From Brachionus plicatilis (Eukaryota; Rotifera; Eurotatoria; Ploima; Brachionidae): a DNA stretch of 64,000 bases. The notes under the pieces are model-generated. The model did no database searches, had not been told where the DNA came from, and saw nothing but the letters and a program-made list of their open reading frames with translations. Shown here piece by piece: positions 1-11,061 of this stretch. Made by a program: the position numbers and the translations under genes. The stretch spans positions 252,768 through 316,767 of the forward strand of contig QEOQ01000353.1 in NCBI GenBank assembly GCA_010279815.1, read 5' to 3'. The number at the start of each line of letters is the position of its first letter. Position 1 is the first letter of the stretch.

Positions 1-174
1 AAAATTTTTAGTGATGCCTATAAAATTTAAAAAAGTTATTTCAAAAAAGTGTTTGATTAAACAATAAAATACTCAGACAATTTTTTATTAATTTGGACAT
101 GAACTAATTATTTTTGGTTATTAACTTATGATAAATGAAATAAAACAAAAAAAATAATCTAAGATAGAAATGAA

Positions 175-490
175 TTATTTGGAGACCATTTGCTGGCTTA
201 TGTTAAACTTTTTGGCTACTTGACGCTGACTGATGTTGTCTTTGTGATCAAAAGCCTTTTTTAGCTTGTTGAGTTGTCATTTAGTCATTTTTTTCGGTGT
301 TTGACTAGATCCTTGCTTCCTTTCTGGTGAAAAATATTCACTACGTTTTAAAATTCGGTAAAAAGTACTCCTTGGAATTTTTTCTGCCATAAAATGACTC
401 ACAGTGAATATATTTCCGAGTGGTCTTTTTTCGTTAAAAAAACGCGTACACGCGAATGTCTATTCTTTAGATGAATTTATTTTGGTCATT
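175..490 (-). pseudogene. Decayed Tc1/mariner-like transposase, N-terminal HTH region
   Basis: Reading the minus strand from an ATG at 490, one continuous frame runs for about 105 codons with three in-frame stops (after codon 9, mid-way, and at 175-177). Two helix-turn-helix-like stretches are visible: one around 'IPRSTFYRILKR' (about 370-400) and one around 'ISQRQVAKKFNISQQMVSK' (about 178-235). The second reads like the paired-type DNA-binding domain at the N-terminus of Tc1-like transposases. No DDE catalytic domain follows before the window edge. Family assignment rests on motif memory; a transposon-derived regulatory gene is unlikely given the stops. Confidence 0.55.
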
Positions 491-1043
491 TTAAATTCAA
501 ATTGAATATTTTTTTTTTTCGTATTTATTTACTACAACAGATTAAAAAAAAATTAAAATAGCATTGCAAATCATACTTAAAGATCGTCTCGATTTTAAGT
601 TGTCACTCTTTACTTCTTTTATATTTAAATGTGTTAAGTAATTTAATTTTATTATTAAAAGAATCCATTTATTTATATGGTTTATGTACCGAGCAAAATC
701 CCAAAAAATTTTTATTTCAAAAATGTTAATCTCGAAAACATTTTCTTGGTATTTTGATATAAAAAAATAACAAAAAATTTAAAAAATTAAGTCGTACAAA
801 AAAAGTTTCATTCATACTCAAATCTTGATTCATTATATGGCTAATTAAATATTATTTTTCTATTTTTTTTAAATTATTTTTTTAAAAAATGCAGCTTATT
901 TTTTTGAATCATTCTCAAAGTTTATAAAGTGTAAATTAAAAAATTTTTTTTGCCAAATTGATAAAAAGAGCGTTAAATTGGCGCTTTATCAATAAACAAT
1001 ATAAAACAAATTCTTTAATATAAAAAATAAACATAAAAAAAAA
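491..1043. other. AT-rich spacer before the exonuclease gene
   Basis: Poly-A/T-rich sequence with no ORF or recognisable repeat. It should contain the promoter and 5' leader of the exonuclease gene, but no convincing core motif can be singled out. Confidence 0.4.
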
Positions 1044-1727
1044 ATGATCTATACTAAAATTTGTCAAACAAATGAACTGGACAACTTTACCAGCAATGAT
1101 TTTTCAGAACTAGCCGTTGACATCGAAGGCGACAATTTGTCCAGACATGGAAAAATTTTCACCATCCAAGTTTATGCGCCCAGCATTGACACATTTTATC
1201 TTTTTGACTGTAAAACTTTAAGCTATTCGGATGTCAGATTGGCTCTAAATAATGTGTTCAGCAGCAACTCTGTAATCAAGTATTTTTTTGATTGTCGCTC
1301 TGATGTAGATGCATTGTATCATCAGTATAATATAGAGCTAAAAAATGTGCTAGATGTTCAGCTATTTGAAGTGGGCTTCAGAAAATGTTCAGGCTCTGGT
1401 AATTCTAGATATTATTCAGGTCTGTACAAAACTTTGAACACCTATTCTTACGATGTTGGAATTACAAGTTCTGAGCTAGCAGTCAAGAACAAGATATCCC
1501 AGCAGTTTAAGTCTAAAAATTATGACATCGATCTAAATGACCAAGATGTTCTCAAATATTTGGCCATTGACGTTGTCTATTTGAAAAAGCTCTATGATTT
1601 GTTTTTTATGAAAATTGGACATGGCAAAATTTTCAGATCAATTCAAATCGAAACTCAGAAAAGAATGGAAATATGGAAAAAAGCCCATTTTGTTAACGAC
1701 AGATCAAATGCTATCTCGGCTATCTAA
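1044..1727 (+). CDS. DEDDy 3'-5' exonuclease domain protein (EXD1/Egalitarian-like)
   Basis: A 227-residue single-exon protein made almost entirely of an RNase D/DnaQ-type 3'-5' exonuclease fold. Exo I is the D26-I-E28 pair, Exo II lies in 'FFDCRSDVDALYHQ' (about 81-94) followed by 'LDVQL' (D104), and Exo III is Y172-x3-D176, which makes it the DEDDy subclass. The acidic residues expected to bind two metal ions are therefore present. The protein lacks the helicase or HRDC extensions of WRN or RNase D and is about the size of a bare exonuclease domain, as in EXD1/EXD2-like proteins. EXD1 relatives act with RNA in piRNA pathways, while others degrade RNA or DNA; the substrate here cannot be inferred. 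The ATG at 1044 is the first in frame, after an A-rich leader. Confidence 0.8.
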   Translation: MIYTKICQTNELDNFTSNDFSELAVDIEGDNLSRHGKIFTIQVYAPSIDTFYLFDCKTLSYSDVRLALNNVFSSNSVIKYFFDCRSDVDALYHQYNIELKNVLDVQLFEVGFRKCSGSGNSRYYSGLYKTLNTYSYDVGITSSELAVKNKISQQFKSKNYDIDLNDQDVLKYLAIDVVYLKKLYDLFFMKIGHGKIFRSIQIETQKRMEIWKKAHFVNDRSNAISAI

Positions 1728-1751
1728 ATATAATCTTTAAATTTGTATCTT

Positions 1752-2036
1752 AGTTTTCTCTTCCAATACTTTTAAAAATAAAAATCAAAAAAATTTATTT
1801 TTAAGTGAAGAGAAAAAAAAAATATTTTTTTAAAATAATTATTATAAAAAATATATGGTAACCTAGTCTAACCGGGTGACCATATTTTTTTTTATTGATT
1901 ATTTCGCACCCATTTTTCTCTTCCAATACTTAAAAAAAAAAATTAAGAAAAATTTTTTTTTATAAGTGAAGAGAAAAAAAAAATTTTATTTTTTAAAATT
2001 TATTATGAAATTTTAATTATTATAAAAAATATATTA
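1752..2036. repeat. Two-copy direct repeat with internal inverted arms
   Basis: Two similar segments, about 1752-1856 and 1914-2036, each start with 'ttttctcttccaatactt' and contain the reverse-complement arm 'aagtgaagagaaaa' about 40 nt later, ending in 'ttataaaaaatatat'. Each unit can fold into a hairpin. They sit between the 3' ends of the converging exonuclease (+) and cadherin (-) genes, so they lie in both 3' flanks. Confidence 0.6.
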
Positions 2037-2091
2037 ATTTACATTATTTTTTTTTGGATAAGAAAATATGTTTTAAATAGAAACAAAAAAA

Positions 2092-4368
2092 TTAAACATA
2101 AGATTCTGTGACAACTATTTTTTCCTGACAATTATTTACATTTATAATTTGACTTAGCACATATTTATTAGAGTCAATAAGATGTTGTTGTTTTGATTCT
2201 AGATCTCGTTCGGAAGAGAAATCCGAACTTCCATAACATCCTTCATCCGACTCGGCATAATTCGATGATCCGGATCCATGACAAATTTTAACATTAAACT
2301 GACAGTTTACCATTTGACTTTTTTGCAGCATGTACAACTTGGAATAATTTGATTTGAGCTCTAGTGATGAATAGGGAGAACCTAAGTCTTCATTTGAACT
2401 GGAGTCCGAATAAGCCTCTGGTTTGTCGTAGTCTAAATTTTGACATTTTTCACTCTTGTCATCAATAACATTTAAATTTTTTAATTTATTATCTTTTCTC
2501 AAAAAAATAGCAAACAAAAAACACACTAACAGAACCACGCCGATGCTTATACACAGGTAAAAAATAATTTTACCCTGACTACTTATTAAAACCGAGTCTG
2601 AATTAAATAAAATTTTTTTCAACTGTAAAAAAGACATTTCCGACTCTTCTTTTCCACTAAATTTAAATTTTTCACTCTCTAAAATATCTTTTAGCATTTT
2701 GGTATAGTTCTGTACTAAGTGACAACTTTTATTACCACACAAATAGCCATCTTCGAACACCATGAAATCGTCTTTATCAAAACTTACACTTTCAAAGTAA
2801 AATGCAGCATTTTTCTCAATATTTGATTCAAAAAGAGTTAAATTATTTATTTTATAATAAAATAGTTTATTTTTTTCCAATTCCGGTTTAGAATCCAGTT
2901 CAATTTTAAATCTAAAATTCTGTTTGGTATAATTTAATTCAGCACCATTATCCGATACCATCAAATCAAAGTCATATTCTTTATTTTCTGGCCTAAAATT
3001 AGTCGTGTCTAGCCAAATAGACATTCTACATTTAACTTTAACATAACTTTGAATACTTTCAACCAGAAAAACAAATGGAAGAGAAAAATTAGCGTTGAGT
3101 TTAAAACTAAACGCTTCTTTGCATTTTGAATCCAAAAATTTAAATAATTTTTTTTCACTCAAACGATTTAGAATAAATTTTTTTGTTTCATTTAGACTAT
3201 TTTTTTTATAATGAAAAGAATTTGTTTTTAAAGAGTCCAAATCAGTGACAAGTATAAACGGTGCTATTTTAACAAATCTCTCTTTTTTGTTCAAATAAAA
3301 TTTTAATTTTGAGCTTAATTTTTTTATCTCTGGTAAATGGTCATTTAAATCTATAATTTTTATTTCCAGCTCAAAAAGCGAACTCAACTGAACACCTCCG
3401 ATGTTATCATAAGCCATCACTGTTAAATTAATTTTATCACTGCCTAACATGGATTGATTTATGGCACTTTTTTGCCACAATTGACCATTTTTTAAAAAAA
3501 AATAATCTTCATATTTTTCCAATTTAAATTTTGTGTCTCCTGTTAAGTCAAAATCTACCGCGGTAAAGTTAAACAGAGAAAAATTGCCTATGGAATTCTC
3601 TGTTAATTCTATGGACGTTACATTGTTGGTAAAAATTGGTGCATGTTTGTTCACTTCCATGACATTAAGCTTTAGATAAGTGGTAGTCTCTAATTGAAAC
3701 ACTGAACCATTGTCTTTGACTGTCAGCTCTAGGTCATAAAACTGGGCAGTGGAATATTTAAGGTGTCCAACTAGCTGAATTGTGTATAATTTTGTGGATA
3801 TTTCACTGAGTCGAACTGGACAGGACCCATTTAGACAATTTAATTCAATTGAACTGATTGTGCCATTTTCCAAAAAGTCATTGTCTGTAATACCAACATA
3901 AGCTAAAATTTGGTTCACTGAACTATTTTCGTATAAGAAAAGCTCTGAGGTGTTTTCTTTGGTAAATTTTGGCATCAAATTAAAATTGATGTTTGGATGG
4001 TTGTCATTAAGATCCTGGATGAGTAGATTGATCCGGCAGTATGAGTAAAATGAGTTGATTGATGCTTCTAGATTGAATGAGATGAGAGACTGATGATCGA
4101 GTGAATACTTTTCTCGGTCTATGTGACTTTGTGTGTAAAGTGAGCCTGTTTTGTCCACAAAAACCGGAAAATTGGATTCGGTCATGAGGAACGATAGCGG
4201 AACAATGCGGTAATCCGCGGTTCTATTTGATTGAATTGAAACTTTGCCTATAAAAGTGCCGATTGCAGAATTTTCTGTAATTGTGAATGAGTACGTGTCT
4301 TTGGAAAATTTAAGCTGAGCATTTGTCCAGCATGGTAAAAGGAAAAATGCGATAAAAATTTTTATCAT
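2092..4368 (-). CDS. Single-exon protocadherin-like adhesion receptor
   Basis: A 758-residue type I membrane protein. A signal peptide covers residues 1-17 and a transmembrane helix about 600-624. Cadherin repeats: EC1 about 20-126 (contains 'DRE' near 84-86, ends in the Ca2+ linker 'DLNDNHP'), EC2 about 140-245 (linker degraded to 'EVNKHAP'), EC3 about 250-346 (ends 'DLNDHLP'), EC4 about 354-495 with a long insert, and a degenerate membrane-proximal repeat about 500-600. The many NxS/T sequons fit an extracellular region. The cytoplasmic tail (about 134 residues) is Ser/Asp/Glu-rich, and I see no classical catenin-binding sequence. An uninterrupted ectodomain exon is typical of protocadherins. 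The likely role is calcium-dependent homophilic adhesion or signalling; EC2 and EC4 probably bind less Ca2+. A possible 3' splice acceptor (tttttcaag) lies 9 nt upstream of the ATG. Confidence 0.85.
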   Translation of the reverse strand: MIKIFIAFFLLPCWTNAQLKFSKDTYSFTITENSAIGTFIGKVSIQSNRTADYRIVPLSFLMTESNFPVFVDKTGSLYTQSHIDREKYSLDHQSLISFNLEASINSFYSYCRINLLIQDLNDNHPNINFNLMPKFTKENTSELFLYENSSVNQILAYVGITDNDFLENGTISSIELNCLNGSCPVRLSEISTKLYTIQLVGHLKYSTAQFYDLELTVKDNGSVFQLETTTYLKLNVMEVNKHAPIFTNNVTSIELTENSIGNFSLFNFTAVDFDLTGDTKFKLEKYEDYFFLKNGQLWQKSAINQSMLGSDKINLTVMAYDNIGGVQLSSLFELEIKIIDLNDHLPEIKKLSSKLKFYLNKKERFVKIAPFILVTDLDSLKTNSFHYKKNSLNETKKFILNRLSEKKLFKFLDSKCKEAFSFKLNANFSLPFVFLVESIQSYVKVKCRMSIWLDTTNFRPENKEYDFDLMVSDNGAELNYTKQNFRFKIELDSKPELEKNKLFYYKINNLTLFESNIEKNAAFYFESVSFDKDDFMVFEDGYLCGNKSCHLVQNYTKMLKDILESEKFKFSGKEESEMSFLQLKKILFNSDSVLISSQGKIIFYLCISIGVVLLVCFLFAIFLRKDNKLKNLNVIDDKSEKCQNLDYDKPEAYSDSSSNEDLGSPYSSLELKSNYSKLYMLQKSQMVNCQFNVKICHGSGSSNYAESDEGCYGSSDFSSERDLESKQQHLIDSNKYVLSQIINVNNCQEKIVVTESYV

Positions 4369-6766
4369 TTTTTTCGCTTGAAAATGGTATATTTTATTTT
4401 TTATTTATTTGTTATGATACAATTTGTTCAGGTTTTTAAACTGAATGTAAGGTATTTTGCAATAAGGCCTGAAATATTTATCTAAAAATAAATATAGGAA
4501 ATATAAAATATTCAGATAACAAATTAGATGTAAAATGATAGTCTAGACTTTTTAACACATTTTTGTATTACATTAGTTAGTCCTTAGCAGCTTTTAAATT
4601 AGTTCTAGTTTAAGGTTTTTTTTATATAATCTGTGAAAAAGGTAAATATTTTTTTTGGTTTTTTTTTCCTATTGGTCATATTTCTATTTATTCTACGATT
4701 ACGGTTATGTAATTAGTAATTTAAATTGATTGATTAAATTAAATATTGAACAAAACCAATTTTTTTCTCTCTTCCGGCTTGGTTTCGATGTTTACTCAAA
4801 TGTTGTCAATAAAATTCGTGTCATCTAAAATACCGAGCTTCTAAACATTGGTATCAATGTTTGCCATTTAAACAAAATAGTGTGCTGACTATCCGAGTAT
4901 TTCATGGATTAAATAAATTTAATTATGAATATTTTTTTTTATTTTATTTTTTTATTATTATTTATTTATATATTTTTGTATATTCTGAAGGAGCATTAGC
5001 TCGGTACAGATAAAAAAATAAATTAATAAATTTTAAAAAAAATTATAATAATAAAAATTATTAAATAAAATAAAACTTTGATCATTTAATTACTAGTTGG
5101 CAAAAATCTTGATTAAATAAATTTTTAAACAAGTTCTTTTTAATCTAATAAGTGTAAAAACAGCTTAACAAATATTTCGCCAATACTTAAAAAATTTAAG
5201 AAGGCATTTGTTTTTGTGTCAAAATATTTAATAAATTCAATTTTTTTTTATTTTTTAGCATTTAGTTTTTTTCTGCACAATATTTTGAAATTTTTACAAA
5301 ATTATTACGTTCCAGTATTTTTTAAATAATTATATTGCTTAACACTAGATAGGCCAATTTTTTTTACACCATATAAGCCCAGCATTATTTGAAAGTGGGT
5401 TTAAAAAACATTTTGGGCTTTTAGGTATACTTTTTTTTGACATTAAGTTATAATAATTTTTAAACAAAAACATTAAAACCATAAATTATATGCAATTTCA
5501 GATTGAAGAATAAAAAAATTTTAAACTTTAATTTTTTTAAAAAAGAGCTTTAAAAACCCATGGCCTTTCTTGTCTTAAGGAAATTTTTGTTTAACAATTT
5601 CTGATATAAAAATTAAAAATTGAATATTTTTTAGAATATTTTTTGAATAGAGTTAAATAAACAATTTATTTAAGTTACTAACTGCATTTAAATATTTTGA
5701 TGCATTTTCCAAAAATTAATTTTTTAAAATTTTAAAAACAAATTTTGTTTTGCCAATAAATAGATTTAAATTTTAAATTTTTGTTTTTTTATTTAAAATT
5801 GACTCTTAGATGATTGAGAGTAAATATACATATTTTTTTGTTTAAATATTTATGGCTTTAAATTGGATTAAGAAATGGACTAATGCGTTACTTAATTTTT
5901 TCACTGCATTAAAATTTCATAAAAGCGTATCGCTAAAATTAATGATCACATTGTCTGATTAACACGTCAAATAAATAAAAAAATTTGGAATCTAATAAAA
6001 GCACTAAAAGTTTATTTTTTGACGAATTTTGTTAATTTGTATTAAAAATATAATGTAAATAATTTCTATAGATAATTCATAAAGACACCATAAAAAATTT
6101 TTTTTAATAATAAATTTAAATTTATTCTTAATAGGAGTATATTTTTAAATATTCTGATTTGAGAGAATGTTTTTTTAATTAATTAAATTAAATTTTAATT
6201 TAATTAAATTTTTTGCTCCGAAATTTTCCAGGTTGTCAATTTAGCTTATCATAGGCCAAATCAAAATTTTCTATAATAGTTTCTTTTGGTTGATAATGTT
6301 AGCAGGTCTGGCTTTTTTCTGTTTTCTCCTAAAAGGACATCTTTAGCGTCTAGATGCCTTAATGTTTATCCAATGATATGTGTGGAAATGTGATTTTTTG
6401 GCAACCATGGATCTGTTGGTGAAATTTTATTTTTTTTTAGTTTGATACTAACTGTCAATAATTTTAATATATTTAAAAAAATTAGGAATTTTTTAATACC
6501 AACGAGAAAATAATAATAGTCAAATCCTTTAAAATTTATAAGTCTCTTTAATATTTCATTTATTTTAATCAATTTTAGAGTGTTAAAGGTAAATTATTAA
6601 GCATTAAAAGTTCAATTTTACTAAGTTATTTTCGGCTTGTTTTTAAATCAACCAATTTTATGTTTTTTCAATTATTCTGTTTTTTTATTTTTAAGTCGTA
6701 ATAAAATTAATAGAGATAGAAGAGGATTAAACTCACATAAAAAAGGGCAAAATGTAATTTATTGTA
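4369..6766. other. AT-rich intergenic region
   Basis: About 2.4 kb of A/T-rich sequence without a supportable gene. It should hold the cadherin promoter near 4370-4800. The only recognised element is a hairpin retroposon end at 4983-5013, listed separately. A short minus-strand ORF at 6366-6572 is too AT-biased to call. Confidence 0.4.
4983..5013 (-). repeat. Hairpin-ended retroposon tail (GAGC-TTTA-GCTC family)
   Basis: Contains 'ctgaaggagcattagctcgg' followed by 'tacagataaa', preceded by a long T-rich stretch. Read on the minus strand this is a short stem-loop (GAGC...GCTC) followed by an A-rich (AATAAA)n-like tail, as at the 3' end of a non-LTR retroposon. Related copies occur at about 16831-16865, 26658-26690, 26815-26845, 30651-30675, 45634-45664 and 56746-56770. 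Confidence 0.55.
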
Positions 6767-7022
6767 CATTTTTATATTTTTACATTTTTAAATTTTTGAT
6801 AGAAAAAATAAAAACCTCAAGATAAAAAAACTTAAAAAAATTTTCATTAAGAAAAGTAATAATAAATTTGCAATTAATTAATCCTTGGTTTTTACATTTA
6901 AATTTTTCTAAAACTCCTTTTTAAGTAATTGCGAATTTATTATTACTTTTCTTGAATAAAAATTTTTTTAGATTTTTTGATTTTGAGATTTTTTTTTTCT
7001 CTCAAAAATGTAAAAATGTAAA
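6767..7022. repeat. Foldback (palindromic) element, copy 1, cut by the gap
   Basis: Two arms related by inversion: 'aaaagtaataataaatttgc' near 6855-6875 and 'gcgaatttattattactttt' near 6930-6950, with terminal 'tttacattttt...ctcaaaaatgtaaa'. The same element is present at 16437-16700. The right end runs into the assembly gap, which probably arose because the palindrome is hard to assemble. Confidence 0.6.
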
Positions 7023-7603
7023 NNNNNNNNNNNNNNNNNNNNNNNNNNNNNNNNNNNNNNNNNNNNNNNNNNNNNNNNNNNNNNNNNNNNNNNNNNNNNN
7101 NNNNNNNNNNNNNNNNNNNNNNNNNNNNNNNNNNNNNNNNNNNNNNNNNNNNNNNNNNNNNNNNNNNNNNNNNNNNNNNNNNNNNNNNNNNNNNNNNNNN
7201 NNNNNNNNNNNNNNNNNNNNNNNNNNNNNNNNNNNNNNNNNNNNNNNNNNNNNNNNNNNNNNNNNNNNNNNNNNNNNNNNNNNNNNNNNNNNNNNNNNNN
7301 NNNNNNNNNNNNNNNNNNNNNNNNNNNNNNNNNNNNNNNNNNNNNNNNNNNNNNNNNNNNNNNNNNNNNNNNNNNNNNNNNNNNNNNNNNNNNNNNNNNN
7401 NNNNNNNNNNNNNNNNNNNNNNNNNNNNNNNNNNNNNNNNNNNNNNNNNNNNNNNNNNNNNNNNNNNNNNNNNNNNNNNNNNNNNNNNNNNNNNNNNNNN
7501 NNNNNNNNNNNNNNNNNNNNNNNNNNNNNNNNNNNNNNNNNNNNNNNNNNNNNNNNNNNNNNNNNNNNNNNNNNNNNNNNNNNNNNNNNNNNNNNNNNNN
7601 NNN
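7023..7603. other. Assembly gap (581 N)
   Basis: A run of N. Nothing can be said about its content. It lies between a palindromic element and a LINE 3' end. Confidence 0.99.
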
Positions 7604-7612
7604 ATACATATT

Positions 7613-8370
7613 TTAATTATTTGATGATTCAGGAAAAAAAGAAGAAATAGTAAGGTAGCAATTACACAATGGAGTTGGGTACTCGATGTATCTTGATTCG
7701 AAACCTCTGTTATATTCTTCCACCAGTCTAACAGTTAATGGAACAGAATTGCTCAGTCCTGCCCTAACATATCTCTCACTCAACTCAAAAAGTCGATTTG
7801 AGACTGTTAGTAGTTTAAGTTTATTATATGCTTCATTATGTAATATGTTGGAGGGAGTATCATATCTTAGTTTTAGTATAGAACGAACTGCTGAATTTTG
7901 GATTACTTCTAATCTTTTGATATTAGTTTCTGAAAGAGAGTTAAGACAAGGAAAAGAATAATCTAAAATAGATCCAATCAAAGACTTATAAAGGTTTCCT
8001 AAAGTGTTTAAGTCAAGGCCCCATTTTTTATTCGACAAGATTTTTATTAAATTTAGCCTTGAATTGCAACGTTCTTTAATTTCTTCTATCATTGAAGAAA
8101 AGGTTAATTTAGAATCAAATCTAATACCTAGGAACTTAATTTCTTTTAAGTTTTCGATTCTATTCCCATAAATCCTTAAATTAAACACAGAACTTTCTTT
8201 ATTATTTTTAGTAAAAATCATTGAGCAAGACTTTTCAACCGAAATCTTCATTTTCCACTTGAAAAGCCACTTTTCTAATTCAACTAAGTACTTATTCATC
8301 TTACTTTCTATATTTCCATTTTTTTTATAAATGAAAAAAGTGACAAGATCGTCTGTCTCTTTGTTTATGT
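7613..8370 (-). pseudogene. LINE reverse transcriptase, C-terminal part (Jockey/CR1-like)
   Basis: From about 8370 downward the frame starts at the remnant of the catalytic motif ('TDDLVTFF', normally F/YADD) and continues through an intact stretch of about 245 residues to a stop at 7613. Features typical of non-LTR reverse transcriptases after the catalytic DD: a 'W..KW.MKIS..K' thumb-side segment, 'IKFLGIRFDSKLTF' (about residue 54 from the ATG at 8299), and the C-terminal 'SLIGSILDYSFPCL...IQNSAVRSILKLRYDTP' block. The fingers and most of the palm are missing, so the copy is 5'-truncated or rearranged. The long open frame suggests a fairly young copy. Confidence 0.8.
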
Positions 8371-8504
8371 TTTTTTAACTCACTATGTGTGAATTTCAAC
8401 CTATGCCTAATTAATATTAGCTTGCGTTTTAACTTGTTCATTTTAACAATTAATATAAAAAAAAGACTAGAAATTTTTAATATTCATTAATCAAATTAAT
8501 TAAA

Positions 8505-8713
8505 ACTAGAGTGACAAATATTCACGAATCCCTGGGAATTGAAATTTTAGAAAACAGATTTAAAAGATTATTAAAAAACTTTGTTTTGTGTTGAGTCGAC
8601 TTACCCACCCACAAATTCAAGAAGACATTACAAATTATATTCAACTCAACCAAAAAAAATTCGAGTCACCTCTTGATCATTTCCTTAAATTTGTACCCAC
8701 TTCAGAAAACTAA
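8505..8713 (+). pseudogene. LINE reverse transcriptase, extreme C-terminus
   Basis: Two short reading frames joined by a frameshift near 8585 encode a LINE-type tail: a helix 'SLGIEILENRFKRLLKNF', then 'LSRLTHPQIQEDITNYI', ending at TAA 8711-8713. The pattern of an Arg-rich helix followed by a 'HPxI' segment and a short tail is usual at the end of Jockey/CR1-class ORF2. It belongs to a different copy and orientation from the fragment at 7613-8370. A T-rich 3' flank follows. Confidence 0.55.
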
Positions 8714-11061
8714 CTAAAAAGTTTATTTTTATTTATTTTTTTTTTTTTGAGAAAGAATCTAATCTATTCAAGTTATAAAATTTTGTTTATTGAAACTTTC
8801 ATAATTCATTTTTATTTAGAAAAAATGCTAATTATTTAAATATTTTCTTAGTATAATCATCCACAAGTTCTTTCAAGTCTATAAAAAAAATTCAATTTTG
8901 TTAACATTTCATCAAAATTTTGTATTCACTTTATTTTTTCAAAAATACTATCAAGTGGCTGAAAGGAAGGACTAAGTCTCCATTCCAACCGACCAAGGCT
9001 TTGCCTAAATTATTTTTTAAATAAAAAAAATAAATAAATTAATCAAATTAAAGTTAAAAAAAAATTTTTATTAAATTTTGCAATTTATATTTTTTGTGGT
9101 GAAAAGAAGTCTTAAGCCATTTGGAGGTGTCCTGGGGAAATCCCCATGATTATATTTAAATAAAATATTTAATAAATTAAAAAACATCAAAAGTTTGATG
9201 TGCCAAATAAATTTTGTTTTAAATTTACTGTGAATTTTAAAACAGATCTTTCAATAATTACAAAAATGAATTTCTCTTTTTTAAATCGACAAAATGTGTT
9301 TCACTAAATTCAAAAAATAAAAATTAATTCTAAATAACACAGGAATATTAATTATCAAATAAAATATCTATATTTTGAAATTTCTCTTTATTTTTTGTCT
9401 CTATGAACCATTCTAATTCAAATATTTTTTTGCAAATTATAAATTTATTTTATTTAAATATTAAAATTCTGTCATTGCTATTTAAATAATTTTGAATTTG
9501 GTGCTAATAATCGTAAAGAAATACAACTTACATGTTTAGGCTGGTTTATTTTTAAAATTAATTGAAAATTAAAAATAACAAAAAAAAAAATTTTTCAATA
9601 CCATCAAAGAACAAAATGATTTGAAAATATATATTTTGCCAAAATTTAAAAAAAATAATTTTCACAAACTTGACTGTTAAATGAAACATAATTTATTTCA
9701 CTTTTTAAAAATTAGAGAAAAATCTGTAGTACAAATCTATTAGTAATTGTAAAAATTTTTTAAATCTGGAAATTTTTAAAATTACTGGTCTTTTAGGATT
9801 TACTGTAACATATGTTTTTTTTTTTTAATTTGTTTTAAAATTTTTGCATGAAAATTGATTAAATTTATTGAATGAAAAAAAAATTATGGACATTGTATTA
9901 AAAGTAGAGAAAAGGCTCAGTTAAGCATCTTGAAGTTGATGATCGATTCAAAATATCCTTACAAATCAGAGAGTTTATCTTTAGATATTAAAATTAATCT
10001 TTAAATTTATTTAAATAATTTTAATGTAAAACGCTTTACATGTTATGTAGATATAAAAAAAAAAAAAAAATTTATTTAAAAAATATTTGTAGGAAAGATA
10101 AATCGGGAATATTATTTCAGCACTATCAATTTCTTAGCACAATGAAAAAAAATTTCAACGCAATTCGATTTCTTCTCAGTAAAAAAAATTATATTTAAAA
10201 AAAAACATTTAGCACAAAAAATTTTGTTTGAAAATAATTCTTTAAGGAAATTTTTTTTTCAAAACAAAAATATTTATAATAAAATAAATATTTTTTTTAA
10301 TTTAAATTTTATTTAATGATATTTATAAGTGGAAGTTAGGTAAATAAAGTAAATTTCGAAGCTTAAAGAAAAGAAATTAAAAAAAATTAGTCTCTAGAAA
10401 ACCATTTTACGCATTTTTTGCTCCACCTCTTTTAGGTTTATTGACAAATTTGTCCTTTTTTTAAACAGTTCTTTTAATGCCAATAAATGTGCAAAATATC
10501 CTAATTTAGTGAAAAATTTGCAAGAATATTTCTTACTGTTAAGCTCAACTTAGTAACAGTTCTGGAATGAATTTTTTAAAATTTTCCCAACAAGCTATTA
10601 ATTTTGTGTTGAATGCATTTATTTTATTTTTAATTTTTGTGCTAAAAGTATTTTTTTTCAAATTTTAATTTTTGTGTTGAGCAATTTGAAATTGTGTTGA
10701 ATGGTTATTTTTTTGTGTTGAAAAGGGAGACCCTATTTTTTTCTAAATTATTTTATTTTTTCAATTTTGATAACATGCAAAGCATTTTACATTAAAATTA
10801 TTAAAATAAATTTAAAGATTAATTTTAATATCTAAAGATAAACTCTCTGAATTGAAATGGTATTTGGAATTGATCATAAACATCAAGATGCCGTCAGTTA
10901 CTGTATCAAAAAAAGACAATGGTAATGAAAATTTGTTTAGAGCTTTTGAACAATTTATTTAAATAAATGGCCAAAACCATTAAAATAATTTTTTTTTTAT
11001 TTTTAATTAAAGCAAATAAAAAAAAATATACAATAAAAACAAAAAGTTTAAATGGATAATT
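8714..11061. other. Intergenic region with retroposon 3' ends
   Basis: No gene is supported. Two stem-loops followed by A-rich tails look like retroposon ends: AGGC-ttt-GCCT at 8996-9006 followed by 'taaataaaaaaaataaataa', and GGGG-aaat-CCCC at 9134-9145 followed by 'atgattatatttaaataaaa'. The second resembles the sequence at 47742-47790. The rest is A/T-rich and unremarkable. Confidence 0.5.

Noticed and set aside
6366..6825. Short ORFs 6366-6572 (-) and 6637-6825 (+)
   Set aside because: Strongly AT-biased Phe/Ile/Lys/Asn content next to a foldback repeat; no support as genes.
6952..7650. Long ORFs across the N run
   Set aside because: They consist almost only of unknown residues from the assembly gap.
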